Shown here piece after piece: positions 54,505-63,495 of a DNA stretch of 64,000 bases; position 1 is the first letter of the stretch, and every line of letters begins with the position of its first letter. Origin of the DNA: Chitinophaga sp. 180180018-3 (GTDB lineage Bacteria > Bacteroidota > Bacteroidia > Chitinophagales > Chitinophagaceae); the NCBI RefSeq assembly GCF_037893185.1, contig NZ_CP140772.1:2294001-2358000 (forward strand), in the 5' to 3' direction. The notes beneath the pieces are model-generated. The model was not told where the DNA came from and made no database searches. It saw nothing but the letters and a program-made list of their open reading frames with translations. Made by a program: the position numbers and the translations under genes.

Positions 54505-55944
54505 CGCCTTGTCAACACGCTCCCAGATTAGCAACAGGAAGCAGAAACTAAGTATCATCGGAAATACCTGGTAACGGAATACAACCGGCGACGCAAGAAT
54601 GCTGAAGCCCGCATTAATGAGTAGTATGAGTATCACTACGGCAACCGCCTGGTCAAACAAACTATCCTTTGCCATCTTTTTTCGCTCCCTGATCCATCTG
54701 ATAAGAATATAGATAAAGTAAAGATTCAATAGCATGAAGATGGTCGGAAACAACAACAAAATAATGCCCTGGGCGGTCCAGGAAGCTGCATGCAGCGAAT
54801 GATGAGGGTAGTGAAACCACTGTACCGCAATATCGGATACCTTGTTACTCCCCAGGTTATATACTTCCAGTTTTTCTAAAGGAGGAAGCAGGTAGTTAAG
54901 AATATTAGGCAGGATGAAATACCGGAAGAATGCTACCGGGTGGTGCGTGATCAGAAATTGACCATAACGCTTGTAAACAGGTGCTGGCGCGCCCCAGGAA
55001 ATAAGTCCGTTGTATTCGTAATCCTTTTCGCTGCTGAATCTGGCGCTATATTGCTTCAGTGGAGCGATAGGCTGACGGATATAATAGGCGCCTTCACGCG
55101 GAGTAACAGATTTCATATCTTCTGAAGCATGGCTGAAATAGCTTTTTACCAACGTATCAAATTCCCTGCATTCCACTGGCGGGGTTTCCTGTACGTCAAT
55201 GAATGGATACATATACAAGGCATTGTTCGCCAGCTGCCAGCCGCCGAATATCGAAAACTGCCTGTGACCGGTAATCTGGAAGGCACTCTCCCGTGTATAC
55301 TGTACAAAAGCGATGATGAATAAAAAGGGCAGCAATATGCCCGCAGCTTTCCAGGGTATTTTGTAACGGGAGAAGAAAAATACTATCGCGCCAACAATAG
55401 GGTAGTAGAGTGCATTATACCGTAACGTAAACAGAATGCCTATCAGTAACGCCTGTACGAATACCAGGCCTGGCGTTGGCCGGTGTACAATCCACAGCAG
55501 CGTTGTGGCCCACCAGATGCTCAGCCCCAGGAACAGCGCATCGCTGGAAATGTAGTTGCTGAGATATAGTAACAGCGGATCGAAGAACAGGCATATAAAA
55601 ATAATACGACTGGTTCGTCGCGAAGGCTCGTAAAGATAGCGCAACGATAGAAACAAATAGAACGTGGCGCCCTGCACAAAAAAGTATTGAAATGCTACGA
55701 GCGCAGTGTCGGAGCTGCTTATCTGATGAAACAGCCAGAGGAATTTCGAATAACCGACCGGCCAGATATTGACATCCATTTTTCTGGCAGCTGCAAAAAT
55801 ATAGCTGTACGAATCGGAAAAGAAATCGGCGTAAGGATAGCAATACTTGAAAATGATCAGCTGTAAAATCGCGCCTGCTGCAGCGATATACCCATAAACA
55901 AGATTATCCTGCTGTTTTGCGAATGAGGGAAAAGTGGTTGACAT
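54478..55944 (-). CDS. Multispanning membrane glycosyltransferase-like protein
   Basis: A 488-residue protein with about 10-12 predicted membrane helices and one larger loop (about 230-340). The early DFFSDSYSYIFAA motif carries the acidic residues expected in the first extracytoplasmic loop of GT-C lipid-dependent glycosyltransferases (GT39/ArnT-like), which use polyprenyl-phosphate sugars. The exact donor and acceptor are unknown. It is a single gene. Confidence 0.65.
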   Translation of the reverse strand: MSTTFPSFAKQQDNLVYGYIAAAGAILQLIIFKYCYPYADFFSDSYSYIFAAARKMDVNIWPVGYSKFLWLFHQISSSDTALVAFQYFFVQGATFYLFLSLRYLYEPSRRTSRIIFICLFFDPLLLYLSNYISSDALFLGLSIWWATTLLWIVHRPTPGLVFVQALLIGILFTLRYNALYYPIVGAIVFFFSRYKIPWKAAGILLPFLFIIAFVQYTRESAFQITGHRQFSIFGGWQLANNALYMYPFIDVQETPPVECREFDTLVKSYFSHASEDMKSVTPREGAYYIRQPIAPLKQYSARFSSEKDYEYNGLISWGAPAPVYKRYGQFLITHHPVAFFRYFILPNILNYLLPPLEKLEVYNLGSNKVSDIAVQWFHYPHHSLHAASWTAQGIILLLFPTIFMLLNLYFIYILIRWIRERKKMAKDSLFDQAVAVVILILLINAGFSILASPVVFRYQVFPMILSFCFLLLIWERVDKALPAGDRRS

Positions 55945-56043
55945 ATGGCACAGGTTATTTATTAAATTAACAGCGTTTCCCTGAAGTCATACTGCTGTTT
56001 CCCTGAATTATTAAATGATAATAATAATTTAACATCAATGATA

Positions 56044-57081
56044 ATGAAGAAAATTATTTTCCTGTTGTTACTTAGTTCGGCCGCTCTTGCACAGTCACGC
56101 TGGCCCGCGGAGAAAGCTGCCAACTGGTATAGTCGTCAACCCTGGATAACCGGTGCCAATTTTATCCCCTCCACCGCCGTGAATCAGCTGGAAATGTGGC
56201 AGGCCGAAACTTTTGATACGGCTACTATTAATCGCGAGCTGGGGTATGCAGCCGGCATCGGTTTCAATACCATGCGGGTATACCTGCATCATGTTGCCTG
56301 GCAGGAAGATTCCGCCGGCTTTAAAAACAGGATACAACAATACTTGCAGCTGGCAGATGGCCATGGTATTAAAACCATCTTTGTATTCTTCGACGATTGC
56401 TGGCGCGATCAATACGCTCCCGGCCCCCAGCCGGCGCCGGTTCCGGGGGTGCATAACAGCCGCTGGCTAAAAGATCCCGGAAGTTATATCGATCGTCAGC
56501 CCGCCCTGATGGATACCCTGGAATGGTATGTAAAAGACATTCTCCTGACTTTCCAGCACGATAATCGCATCCGTTTCTGGGATCTCTACAACGAGCCCGG
56601 TCACTTCGGGCATGGCGATAAAAGCTGGCCCCTGCTTCGCAATGTAGTCAGCTGGGCCCGTACGATACAACCGGATCAGCCCATCAGCATCGGCCTTTGG
56701 AATAGTGAATTCAGTGCATTCAACAAATACCAGCTCGAAAACTCCGATGTCATTACTTTCCACAACTACCGCGATACTACCTCCCTGATGGCGGCCATCG
56801 ACACCCTCAAACAGCAGGGGCGCCCTGTCATCTGTACGGAATATATGAAACGCCCCAATAACAGCATCTTCTCAACTCATCTGCCTATCTTCAAAAGAAA
56901 TGGTGTGGGCGCTATTAACTGGGGACTGGTAGCCGGTAAAACCCAAACCAATTATCCGCAGGGCAACAAGGGAGGTGAACCTGAACCGCCGGTTTGGTAC
57001 CACGATATTTTCCGCACTAACGGAGAACCGTTCAGTGAAGAAGAAGCAGAGATGATAAAGAGAATGACGAATAGCCTTTAG
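56044..57081 (+). CDS. GH5-like glycoside hydrolase
   Basis: A signal peptide (1-17, ending ALAQ) is followed by a (beta/alpha)8 barrel with the two GH-A clan catalytic glutamates: E184 in DLYNEPG (acid/base) and E266 in ICTEYM (nucleophile). IGFNTMRVYLHHVAW matches the usual early barrel region. It has 345 residues. It is annotated as GH5-like; subfamily and substrate (cellulose, mannan, xylan or other) are uncertain. ATG at 56044 starts the signal peptide. Its stop codon lies in a heptad repeat that is part of a large hairpin. Confidence 0.82.
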   Translation: MKKIIFLLLLSSAALAQSRWPAEKAANWYSRQPWITGANFIPSTAVNQLEMWQAETFDTATINRELGYAAGIGFNTMRVYLHHVAWQEDSAGFKNRIQQYLQLADGHGIKTIFVFFDDCWRDQYAPGPQPAPVPGVHNSRWLKDPGSYIDRQPALMDTLEWYVKDILLTFQHDNRIRFWDLYNEPGHFGHGDKSWPLLRNVVSWARTIQPDQPISIGLWNSEFSAFNKYQLENSDVITFHNYRDTTSLMAAIDTLKQQGRPVICTEYMKRPNNSIFSTHLPIFKRNGVGAINWGLVAGKTQTNYPQGNKGGEPEPPVWYHDIFRTNGEPFSEEEAEMIKRMTNSL

Positions 57082-57172
57082 TCTTTAGTAAAATGCAGCG
57101 GAGATTACGTTATATTTAAAATAACATAATCTCCGCTGCATTTTACTAAAGACTAAAAGCTAAAGACTATTC
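57072..57172. repeat. Perfect 31-bp inverted repeat flanked by heptads between convergent genes
   Basis: Arms 57077-57107 and 57127-57157 are exact reverse complements; the 19-base loop itself contains GTTAT/ATAAC. On the left, period-7 units TAGCCTT, TAGTCTT, TAGTAAA include the GH5 stop codon; on the right ACTAAAG, ACTAAAA, GCTAAAG, ACTATTC run up to the stop codon of the minus-strand thioredoxin gene. It could terminate both genes. Confidence 0.85.
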
Positions 57173-58393
57173 TCACATCTCTCCCTTCTTCATCTTTTCC
57201 AAAGTATCCTGGTAATTTTTCTTTTCAGTGTCGTTGGCCTTGTTAAGGGCTTTTTCTTCCCAGGCTAAAGCGTCCGTTTTTTTACCGGATTTATAAAGCA
57301 GGTTGGCGTAAGTATCCATGTAAGCAGGAACTTCCTGTTCTTTGAAAGAACGTTTGCTCCATTCCAGGGCTTGCTCTATGCAGGCTTTATCGTTGCATTT
57401 TTCGAAGATGGTCCATGCATATTCATTCAGTTCTTGCGAGCTGGCTTTGTGACCGTATTTTTTCATATAGGCAACAATGTTAGCCACCGCTTTGTCGGCA
57501 TCTTTGATGTAGCTGTAATACTGCACTTTTACTTTCAGCATCAGCTCTTCCGCAATGGACGGATATTTGGCCTTCACCGTTTTTTCAACCCCATCCCAGT
57601 CTGGCGCGCCTTGTCCGTTCTTCATCAACTGCGGATATACGTCTTCGTTAGCAGCAACTTCCATTACTTTTGCTTCCGCTTTTCCTGCACCCAGTACTTT
57701 GTCTACCCTCGCCGCGTTGTGCAGGAATACATCAAAGCCGGGATCTGTGCTCTTGCTGGTGAACTTAGACAAGAGATCCAGATTACCGGGTGTGTAAAGA
57801 TTTTTTTGTTTGCTGATATACAGTTTGGCAACTTCGCTGGCATTTTCCTGGTCGTATTTGGTAAGCGCTAATAATGCCAGCTGACGCAGGAATGCGGTAT
57901 CCTGCTGACCTTTTTTGTAACGATCCAGTTGTGTGTAGTACTGATTGGCAGGGTCCAGTGATGCTTCACATCTTTTAATGAACCCGTCGGCATCAGCGCC
58001 ACCGACCTGACGGTCTACCACATGGCCGTCCGGCGCAAATACCAGGAAGGTAGGATAAGCACGGATGCTGTAATCCTTTTCAATCTGCTTGGCAGTAGCA
58101 TACCAGTTTTTGACGTCGTCGTTATCTTTGCTGGTTTGGTCCATCTGCACTTTTACGCTGACGAACTTGCTGTTCATGTAATCGCCCACTTTTTCCTGCG
58201 GAAAAATGGTGTTCGACATCATCTTACATGGCCCACACCAGGTGGTGAAACAATCTACGAAGATGTACTTGTTTTCAGCTTTTGCTTTGGCTTGTACGTC
58301 AGCCCAGCTTGTTCCATGTTCAAAGTGGATACCTTTGTCCTGTGCAAAAGCCATTGCTGGTAACAGGAAGGACAGAAAAAGGATTCTTTTCAT
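57173..58393 (-). CDS. Large periplasmic thioredoxin-domain protein with TPR-like tail
   Basis: A signal peptide (1-17) is followed by a thioredoxin domain with C53-G-P-C56 in TTWCGPCKMM and a long helical tail (about 150-406) with TPR-like repeats, including ALEWSKRSFKEQEVPAYMDTYANLLY (split across helices). It has 406 residues. It belongs to the DUF255/thioredoxin-like secreted oxidoreductases common in Bacteroidota. It is a single gene, not adjacent to the 41-49 kb redox genes, so it may serve general envelope thiol balance. Confidence 0.88.
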   Translation of the reverse strand: MKRILFLSFLLPAMAFAQDKGIHFEHGTSWADVQAKAKAENKYIFVDCFTTWCGPCKMMSNTIFPQEKVGDYMNSKFVSVKVQMDQTSKDNDDVKNWYATAKQIEKDYSIRAYPTFLVFAPDGHVVDRQVGGADADGFIKRCEASLDPANQYYTQLDRYKKGQQDTAFLRQLALLALTKYDQENASEVAKLYISKQKNLYTPGNLDLLSKFTSKSTDPGFDVFLHNAARVDKVLGAGKAEAKVMEVAANEDVYPQLMKNGQGAPDWDGVEKTVKAKYPSIAEELMLKVKVQYYSYIKDADKAVANIVAYMKKYGHKASSQELNEYAWTIFEKCNDKACIEQALEWSKRSFKEQEVPAYMDTYANLLYKSGKKTDALAWEEKALNKANDTEKKNYQDTLEKMKKGEM

Positions 58394-58718
58394 AACAGAT
58401 TTTAATTTGTTGGTTTTGATTGATAGCTACTAATTTACAGCAGTTCCTGCATAAATCGGGAAGCACTGGATAATAATTTGACAGGATAAGTTGAATCAAC
58501 AGACGTGGGAAACGTCGCTACCAGCGTAACAACATAGTTGTTGTTGCGGTTAACATCTCCCGAAATAATAATAACAACTTTTATGTTGATGAAGAAAAAG
58601 CTATCTTCCTCATTACTACGTTCTTATAAAATTCCGGCGATATAGTATAATTGTACCGGTTTGTTTCTTATATTAAGAAAAATAACGCTAACTTGTTGAT
58701 AAGCTAAAAGTCTTAGCC
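58394..58718. other. 325-base divergent intergenic region
   Basis: No gene is seen. It separates the divergent thioredoxin and AraC genes and must hold both promoters. GACGT-GGGAA-ACGTC near 58502 is a short inverted repeat that could be an operator. No clear TTTG/TAnnTTTG pair was found. Confidence 0.4.
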
Positions 58719-59651
58719 ATGCCGGTAAAACATTTTGTACAGCAATTAGATCTGACTCATCCAAGGCAACTACAACGCCTGGTGGAGAACCGTCGCGTTT
58801 TTAATCTGAAAAACTGCGAGCTGAACATATTTGAAAGTTACCAGGAAGATTATCGTGTGCCGCTCACATTCGGCGACTTTGTAATCACCAGCATGGTACA
58901 GGGAAAAAAGATCATGCACCTGAACGAGCAGCCATCCTTCATATACCAACCAGGTGAAACGGTGATAGTGCCTGCCAATGAAACGATGATCATCGATTTC
59001 CCGGAAGCATCGTCCGATAACCCTACCCAGTGTATCGCCTTATCGGTCGATGAAGCCTATATCCGTAATACCCTGCACTATATGCAGGAGTACTATAACA
59101 GCGCTGCCGCAGAAGAGAATAACTGGGAGATGCAACTGCACCAGTTCCATTTCAGCAACGATGAAGATATGGCTGCGCTGATCAACAAAATGGTTCGTAT
59201 CTGCCATAGTACCGATCTTACCCGCGATATTTATGCGGACCTGAACATGAAGGAGCTGTTGATCAGAATACTGCAACATCAGCACCTGCAACTGATAGGA
59301 AAGGAGAAGCATACCCACAGCAATAACAGCCGTTTCCATTTTGTGCTGCACTACATCCACGAACATCTTACGGAAAATATACCCATCGATTCGCTCTGCC
59401 GGAAAGCATATCTGAGCCGTAACATCTTCTTCAAATGGTTTAAGGAACAGTTTGGTATCACGCCCCTGCAATACATCAACCGGGAGCGTCTGAAACTGGC
59501 CAAACAACTGCTGGCCGATAAAAAGAACAGTATCAGCCAGGTGAGCGCCCAATGCGGCTTTAATGATACCAATTACTTCATCCGTCTTTTTAAAAGTGCC
59601 GAAGGCGTGACGCCAGGGATGTACCAGGCGGGAATTACAAATTGGGGATAA
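58719..59651 (+). CDS. AraC-family transcriptional regulator
   Basis: A 310-residue regulator. The N-terminal cupin-like half (about 1-180; IYQPGETVIVPANETMIIDF) is the effector domain; the C-terminal half (about 205-305) is the AraC HTH (IPIDSLCRKAYLSRNIFFKWFKEQFGITPL, VSAQCGFNDTNYFIRLFKSAEGVTP). It is divergent from the thioredoxin gene and upstream of the MarR-GNAT gene; which it regulates is unknown. Confidence 0.93.
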   Translation: MPVKHFVQQLDLTHPRQLQRLVENRRVFNLKNCELNIFESYQEDYRVPLTFGDFVITSMVQGKKIMHLNEQPSFIYQPGETVIVPANETMIIDFPEASSDNPTQCIALSVDEAYIRNTLHYMQEYYNSAAAEENNWEMQLHQFHFSNDEDMAALINKMVRICHSTDLTRDIYADLNMKELLIRILQHQHLQLIGKEKHTHSNNSRFHFVLHYIHEHLTENIPIDSLCRKAYLSRNIFFKWFKEQFGITPLQYINRERLKLAKQLLADKKNSISQVSAQCGFNDTNYFIRLFKSAEGVTPGMYQAGITNWG

Positions 59652-59708
59652 TTGACAATAATTATGCTCTTTTTATAATTTTTACGTATTTTAGTAACCA
59701 GTTACGTA
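59652..59708 (+). promoter_or_regulatory. Sigma70-like promoter and MarR-type operator
   Basis: TTGACA (59652-59657) and TATAAT (59674-59679) with a 16-base spacer match the classical bacterial consensus, unusual for Bacteroidota. Just downstream GTAAC-CA-GTTAC (59694-59705) is a perfect 12-bp palindrome, and TTACGTA occurs twice, 20 bases apart (59682-59688, 59702-59708). The position just before the MarR-type gene fits autoregulation. Confidence 0.5.
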
Positions 59709-59720
59709 ATTTATTACAAT

Positions 59721-60677
59721 ATGGACTTCTTTAATAAAACAGGAAAAATGGCAGTGGGTAGCCGTCTTCGTATGCTGACGGAAAAAATGACTGAAGATGC
59801 CCGGCAGATCTATGCGCTTCACAACATCGACATGCAGCCGAAATGGTTTCCCGTATTTTATGTATTGTCGGAGGGAGAAGAGAAAACCATCACCGCCATT
59901 GCCAAAGAAATAGGGCATACCCATCCTTCTGTCAGTAAGATTGTCAGGGAGATGAGTAAAAAAGGACTGGTCGCGGAAAAGAAGGATAAAACAGATGGCC
60001 GCTGTAATGTGGTAAGTCTTACTAAAAAAGGAATAGACATCACCCGTGCTATCCAAAACCAGTATACAGACGTGAACAACGCCATTGAAGCCATTTCCGC
60101 CCAAGCCACGCACGACCTCTGGAAAGCGATCGAAGAATGGGAATACCTGCTGGAACAGGAGTCGCTGTTGAGCCGGGTGAAACGGGCCGGCAAACAGCGG
60201 GAAGCCGGAAGTGTAAAGATTGTTGACTATGAACCTGAGTATAAAGCTGCCTTCAAAGCCCTGAATGTAGAATGGATCTCGAAATGGTTCACACTGGAGC
60301 CTACTGATTTGAAATCGTTGGATAACCCGGATGGATACATCATCAAAAAAGGCGGATTCATTTTCGTGGCCCTGTACAACAACGAGCCGGTAGGCGTATG
60401 TGCCTTAATAAAAATGGATGATCCTGATTACGATTATGAAATGGCCAAGATGGCAGTATCGCCCAATGTGCAGGGGAAAGGCATTGGGATGTTACTCGGA
60501 CAGGCCATCATTAATAAAGCGAGGGAGTTGGGGGCACGGAATGTTTACCTGGAAAGTAATACACTGCTGAAACCGGCCATCAGCCTGTATCATAAGCTGG
60601 GCTTCAAAAAGGTGGCTGCCCGTCCCACGCCATACGAACGCGCTAATATTCAGATGGTGCTCGACCTTCGCTCTTAA
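59721..60677 (+). CDS. MarR-type regulator fused to a GNAT acetyltransferase
   Basis: The N-terminal half (1-150) is a winged-helix MarR-type domain (IGHTHPSVSKIVREMSKKGL, KTDGRCNVVSLTKKG). The C-terminal half (about 160-318) is a GNAT acetyltransferase with the acetyl-CoA loop QGKGIGMLLG and YLESNTLLKPAISLYHKLGF. This arrangement is known in several bacteria as a helix-turn-helix GNAT protein. The substrate and ligand are unknown. The palindrome upstream supports autoregulation. Confidence 0.9.
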   Translation: MDFFNKTGKMAVGSRLRMLTEKMTEDARQIYALHNIDMQPKWFPVFYVLSEGEEKTITAIAKEIGHTHPSVSKIVREMSKKGLVAEKKDKTDGRCNVVSLTKKGIDITRAIQNQYTDVNNAIEAISAQATHDLWKAIEEWEYLLEQESLLSRVKRAGKQREAGSVKIVDYEPEYKAAFKALNVEWISKWFTLEPTDLKSLDNPDGYIIKKGGFIFVALYNNEPVGVCALIKMDDPDYDYEMAKMAVSPNVQGKGIGMLLGQAIINKARELGARNVYLESNTLLKPAISLYHKLGFKKVAARPTPYERANIQMVLDLRS

Positions 60678-60690
60678 AGCGATTAACATA

Positions 60691-60728
60691 AAAACTGCTG
60701 CCCGTAGCTTGCTGCGGGCAGCAGTTTT
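60691..60728 (+). terminator. Intrinsic terminator after the MarR-GNAT gene
   Basis: AAAACTGCTGCCCG (60691-60704) and CGGGCAGCAGTTTT (60715-60728) form a 14-bp stem followed by TTT; the inner loop can pair further. This is a strong classical terminator. Confidence 0.85.
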
Positions 60729-60836
60729 TTTATGCCCGTTGCATATTATTTATAAAAACAGCTGCGTATATTAGTTGTCCGGGGCTCTCCACAGCTACCG
60801 CATCCACGTTATGTAAAAAATTAAAAAACTCAGACT

Positions 60837-62105
60837 ATGATATCACCTGACCCATTGGAACAGGCGCAAATCCAAACCACGAAAAAATCCGCGTTATCGC
60901 CGGCCAGATTTACAGAAAAGAAATACATCACCACCCTGATATTTGTGACGTCCCTGTTTATGTGCTGGGGCATCGCATTATCTATGGGAGATGTGCTGAA
61001 CAAACATTTCCAGAATGTACTGAAGCTTAGCAAAGCCCAGTCGGGCCTTGTTCAGTTCTCTATATTCGGCGCCTACGCGCTGATGGGTATTCCTGCGGGA
61101 TTATTCATGAAAAAGATGGGATATAAAAAAGGGGTATTACTGGGGTTGACGCTGTATGCGCTGGGAGCCTTTTTATTCGTTCCTGCCGCCAATGCCGGAT
61201 CTTTCAGCGTTTTCCGGGTAGCATTGTTTGTGCTGGCATGTGGGATGGCTACACTGGAAACGGTAGCCCATCCGTTCACGGCTGCATTGGGCGATCAGCG
61301 CACGAGCGATCAGCGGATCAACTTTGCACAATCGTTCAACGCTGTAGGCACCATTGTAGGGCCCGCATTGGGAACTTATTTCCTGCTGAGTGCAGGAAAT
61401 GAAGCGGGGGCAGAGCTGCATTCCGTAAAGCAGTTATACCTGTATATCGGTGTGGTGATTGCCGCCATTGCCCTGGCTTTCTCCTTTGTAAAGGTACCGG
61501 CGCTTACCGATCCGCACGATGGCGCTTTAGCAGAAGAGGTTGCGGTGGGTATGCAGAAGCCTTTGTTCCGGCAGCCGCATTTTGTATGGGCCGTGGTGGC
61601 GCAGTTTTTTAATGTAGCCGCCCAGGCCGGCACCTGGGCATTTTTCATCAACTACGGACACGAAGTGATGAATTTCTCCGATCAGAAAGCCGGTTACTTT
61701 ATGCCACTCTTCATGGGAATGATGCTGGCGGGCAGGATCGTGGGCACTGCACTCATGCGGTATATTGCACCGAATAAACTATTGGCGGCATTTGCAGTGG
61801 GAAATATTCTTATGTGCCTGATAGTGGCACAGGGCTGGGGCTGGATTTCCTACATCGCGCTGCTGATGATCAATTTCTTCTTCAGTATCATGTACCCTAC
61901 TATTTTCAGCCTGGGGCTGAAAGACCTGGGGCCGAAAACCCAGCAGGCATCTTCGTTTATTGTGATGGGGATGTTTGGCGGCGCCGTGTTTCCCTTCCTC
62001 ATGGGGCGTATTGCTGATGCCAATATTGCGGCGTCTTACTATCTTCCTATAGTATGTTATGTGGTCATCTTCCTATTCGGTTATAAACTATACAAACTCA
62101 GATAA
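60837..62105 (+). CDS. MFS sugar permease, FucP-like (L-fucose or glucose/galactose type)
   Basis: A 422-residue, 12-helix major facilitator. Early TLIFVTSLFMCWGIALSMGDVLN with NKHFQNVLKLS, and ALMGIPAGLFMKKMGYKKG, are typical of the FHS (fucose/glucose-galactose:H+ symporter) group. It imports a hexose, likely L-fucose, given the GH29 fucosidase elsewhere in the window; specificity cannot be proven. It is a single gene between two terminators. Confidence 0.88.
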   Translation: MISPDPLEQAQIQTTKKSALSPARFTEKKYITTLIFVTSLFMCWGIALSMGDVLNKHFQNVLKLSKAQSGLVQFSIFGAYALMGIPAGLFMKKMGYKKGVLLGLTLYALGAFLFVPAANAGSFSVFRVALFVLACGMATLETVAHPFTAALGDQRTSDQRINFAQSFNAVGTIVGPALGTYFLLSAGNEAGAELHSVKQLYLYIGVVIAAIALAFSFVKVPALTDPHDGALAEEVAVGMQKPLFRQPHFVWAVVAQFFNVAAQAGTWAFFINYGHEVMNFSDQKAGYFMPLFMGMMLAGRIVGTALMRYIAPNKLLAAFAVGNILMCLIVAQGWGWISYIALLMINFFFSIMYPTIFSLGLKDLGPKTQQASSFIVMGMFGGAVFPFLMGRIADANIAASYYLPIVCYVVIFLFGYKLYKLR

Positions 62106-62124
62106 GTATCTGATGATATAATAG

Positions 62125-62160
62125 CCCGGGTGCTGCTTTGTTGCGGCACCCGGGTTTATT
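62125..62160 (+). terminator. Intrinsic terminator after the MFS gene
   Basis: CCCGGGTGC (62125-62133) and GCACCCGGG (62146-62154) pair perfectly, extendable by three more pairs, followed by TTTATTTTTG. Confidence 0.82.
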
Positions 62161-62258
62161 TTTGTCCTAACGCTGATGCCAATACGCAAATGCTCCCAGA
62201 ACAATCGGATGCCACTGTTTGTTACTCACCTGATAACCGGATTTATAAACGATGAGCT

Positions 62259-63380
62259 ATGTTCCGTAAATCTAAAAGCATTGTCACCCGCCTGTTATCT
62301 GTGGCGGGAATTGCAGTGAACGGCAGTAATCCCTGGGATATACAGGTACACGACGAAACTTTTTACCCCGAAGTATTACACAAAGGATCCCTGGGGCTGG
62401 GTGAATCTTATATGCACAACAGCTGGGACAGCGACCAGGTAGATGAATTTATTACCCGGATACTGTTGGCGGATCTGGATACCCACGTTCAGCAGGATAT
62501 CAGTTTTAAGCTGGAGATATTGGCGGCGAGGATGGTCAACTTTCAATCTCCGTCCAGGGCTTTCTCTAATGGCAGCGCTCATTACGACACAGGCAACGAT
62601 CTTTTTGAAGCGATGCTGGATCAGCGGATGACCTATACCTGTGGGTTCTGGGAAAATGCCAGCTCGCTCGATGAAGCCCAGGAACACAAACTGGACCTCT
62701 GTTGCCGCAAACTCAATCTGCGCCCGGGAATGCACGTACTCGACATAGGCTGTGGCTGGGGAAGTTTTGCCCGGTTTGCCGCGGAAAAATACGGCGTACG
62801 GGTAACGGGAATTACCATTTCCCACGAACAGGCCGAACTGGCGAGGGAACGCTGCAAAGGGCTGCCGGTGGACATACGGCTGGAAGACTATCGCAGCCTG
62901 CATGAGCTTTTTGATGCGATTGTATCGTTGGGGATGTTCGAACACGTGGGATACAAAAACTATCATACTTACATGGAGGTCGCCCATCGCTGCCTCAAAA
63001 ACGACGGACTGTTTCTGCTGCATACGATCGGAGGAAACAACGCTCATACTTTTACCGATCAATGGTTGAACAAATATATTTTCCCCAATGCCATGATCCC
63101 CACCATCAGGCTGATTGGCCAGAGTATAGAAAACCTTTTTGTAATGGAGCACTGGCAGAACTTCAGCGTCGACTACGATAAAACGCTACAGGCCTGGTTC
63201 AGGAATGTAAGCGGTAACTGGGAACAGCTCAAAGCAAGGTACGATAATACCTTTTTCAGGATGTGGAAGTATTATCTGCTTTCCTGTGCTGCCTCATTCA
63301 GGGCAAGAAAAAGCCAGTTGTGGCAGATCGTGTTGTCGAAGCATGGAGTGCCGGGAGGATATAGATTTAATATCGATTAA
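62259..63380 (+). CDS. cfa: Cyclopropane-fatty-acyl-phospholipid synthase
   Basis: A 373-residue enzyme of the SAM-dependent Cfa family. The SAM-binding motif LDIGCGWGSFARFAAEKY (about 160-177) and GITISHEQAELARE, the YDTGNDLFEAMLD and MTYTCGFWENA segments and VSLGMFEHVGYKNY are family hallmarks. It adds a methylene bridge to unsaturated acyl chains of membrane phospholipids. It is a single gene between a terminator and an ABC transporter gene. Confidence 0.93.
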   Translation: MFRKSKSIVTRLLSVAGIAVNGSNPWDIQVHDETFYPEVLHKGSLGLGESYMHNSWDSDQVDEFITRILLADLDTHVQQDISFKLEILAARMVNFQSPSRAFSNGSAHYDTGNDLFEAMLDQRMTYTCGFWENASSLDEAQEHKLDLCCRKLNLRPGMHVLDIGCGWGSFARFAAEKYGVRVTGITISHEQAELARERCKGLPVDIRLEDYRSLHELFDAIVSLGMFEHVGYKNYHTYMEVAHRCLKNDGLFLLHTIGGNNAHTFTDQWLNKYIFPNAMIPTIRLIGQSIENLFVMEHWQNFSVDYDKTLQAWFRNVSGNWEQLKARYDNTFFRMWKYYLLSCAASFRARKSQLWQIVLSKHGVPGGYRFNID

Positions 63381-63464
63381 TTGATGTTGCAGAACGAAAA
63401 CCCCGTTTTGCAGAAAAACCTGTTGCAGTGGCTGGAAAACTTCCGCCAGCCGGAAATGCCGCTA

Positions 63465-63472
63465 TACTTTTG
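63465..63472 (+). promoter_or_regulatory. Possible -7 box upstream of the ABC gene
   Basis: TACTTTTG matches TAnnTTTG 23 bases before the ATG at 63496; no -33 TTTG is at the right spacing. A short inverted repeat TTCCG/CGGAA lies just upstream at 63441-63455. Confidence 0.35.
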
Positions 63473-63495
63473 AGGCATTACCAAACAAGGTTTAT

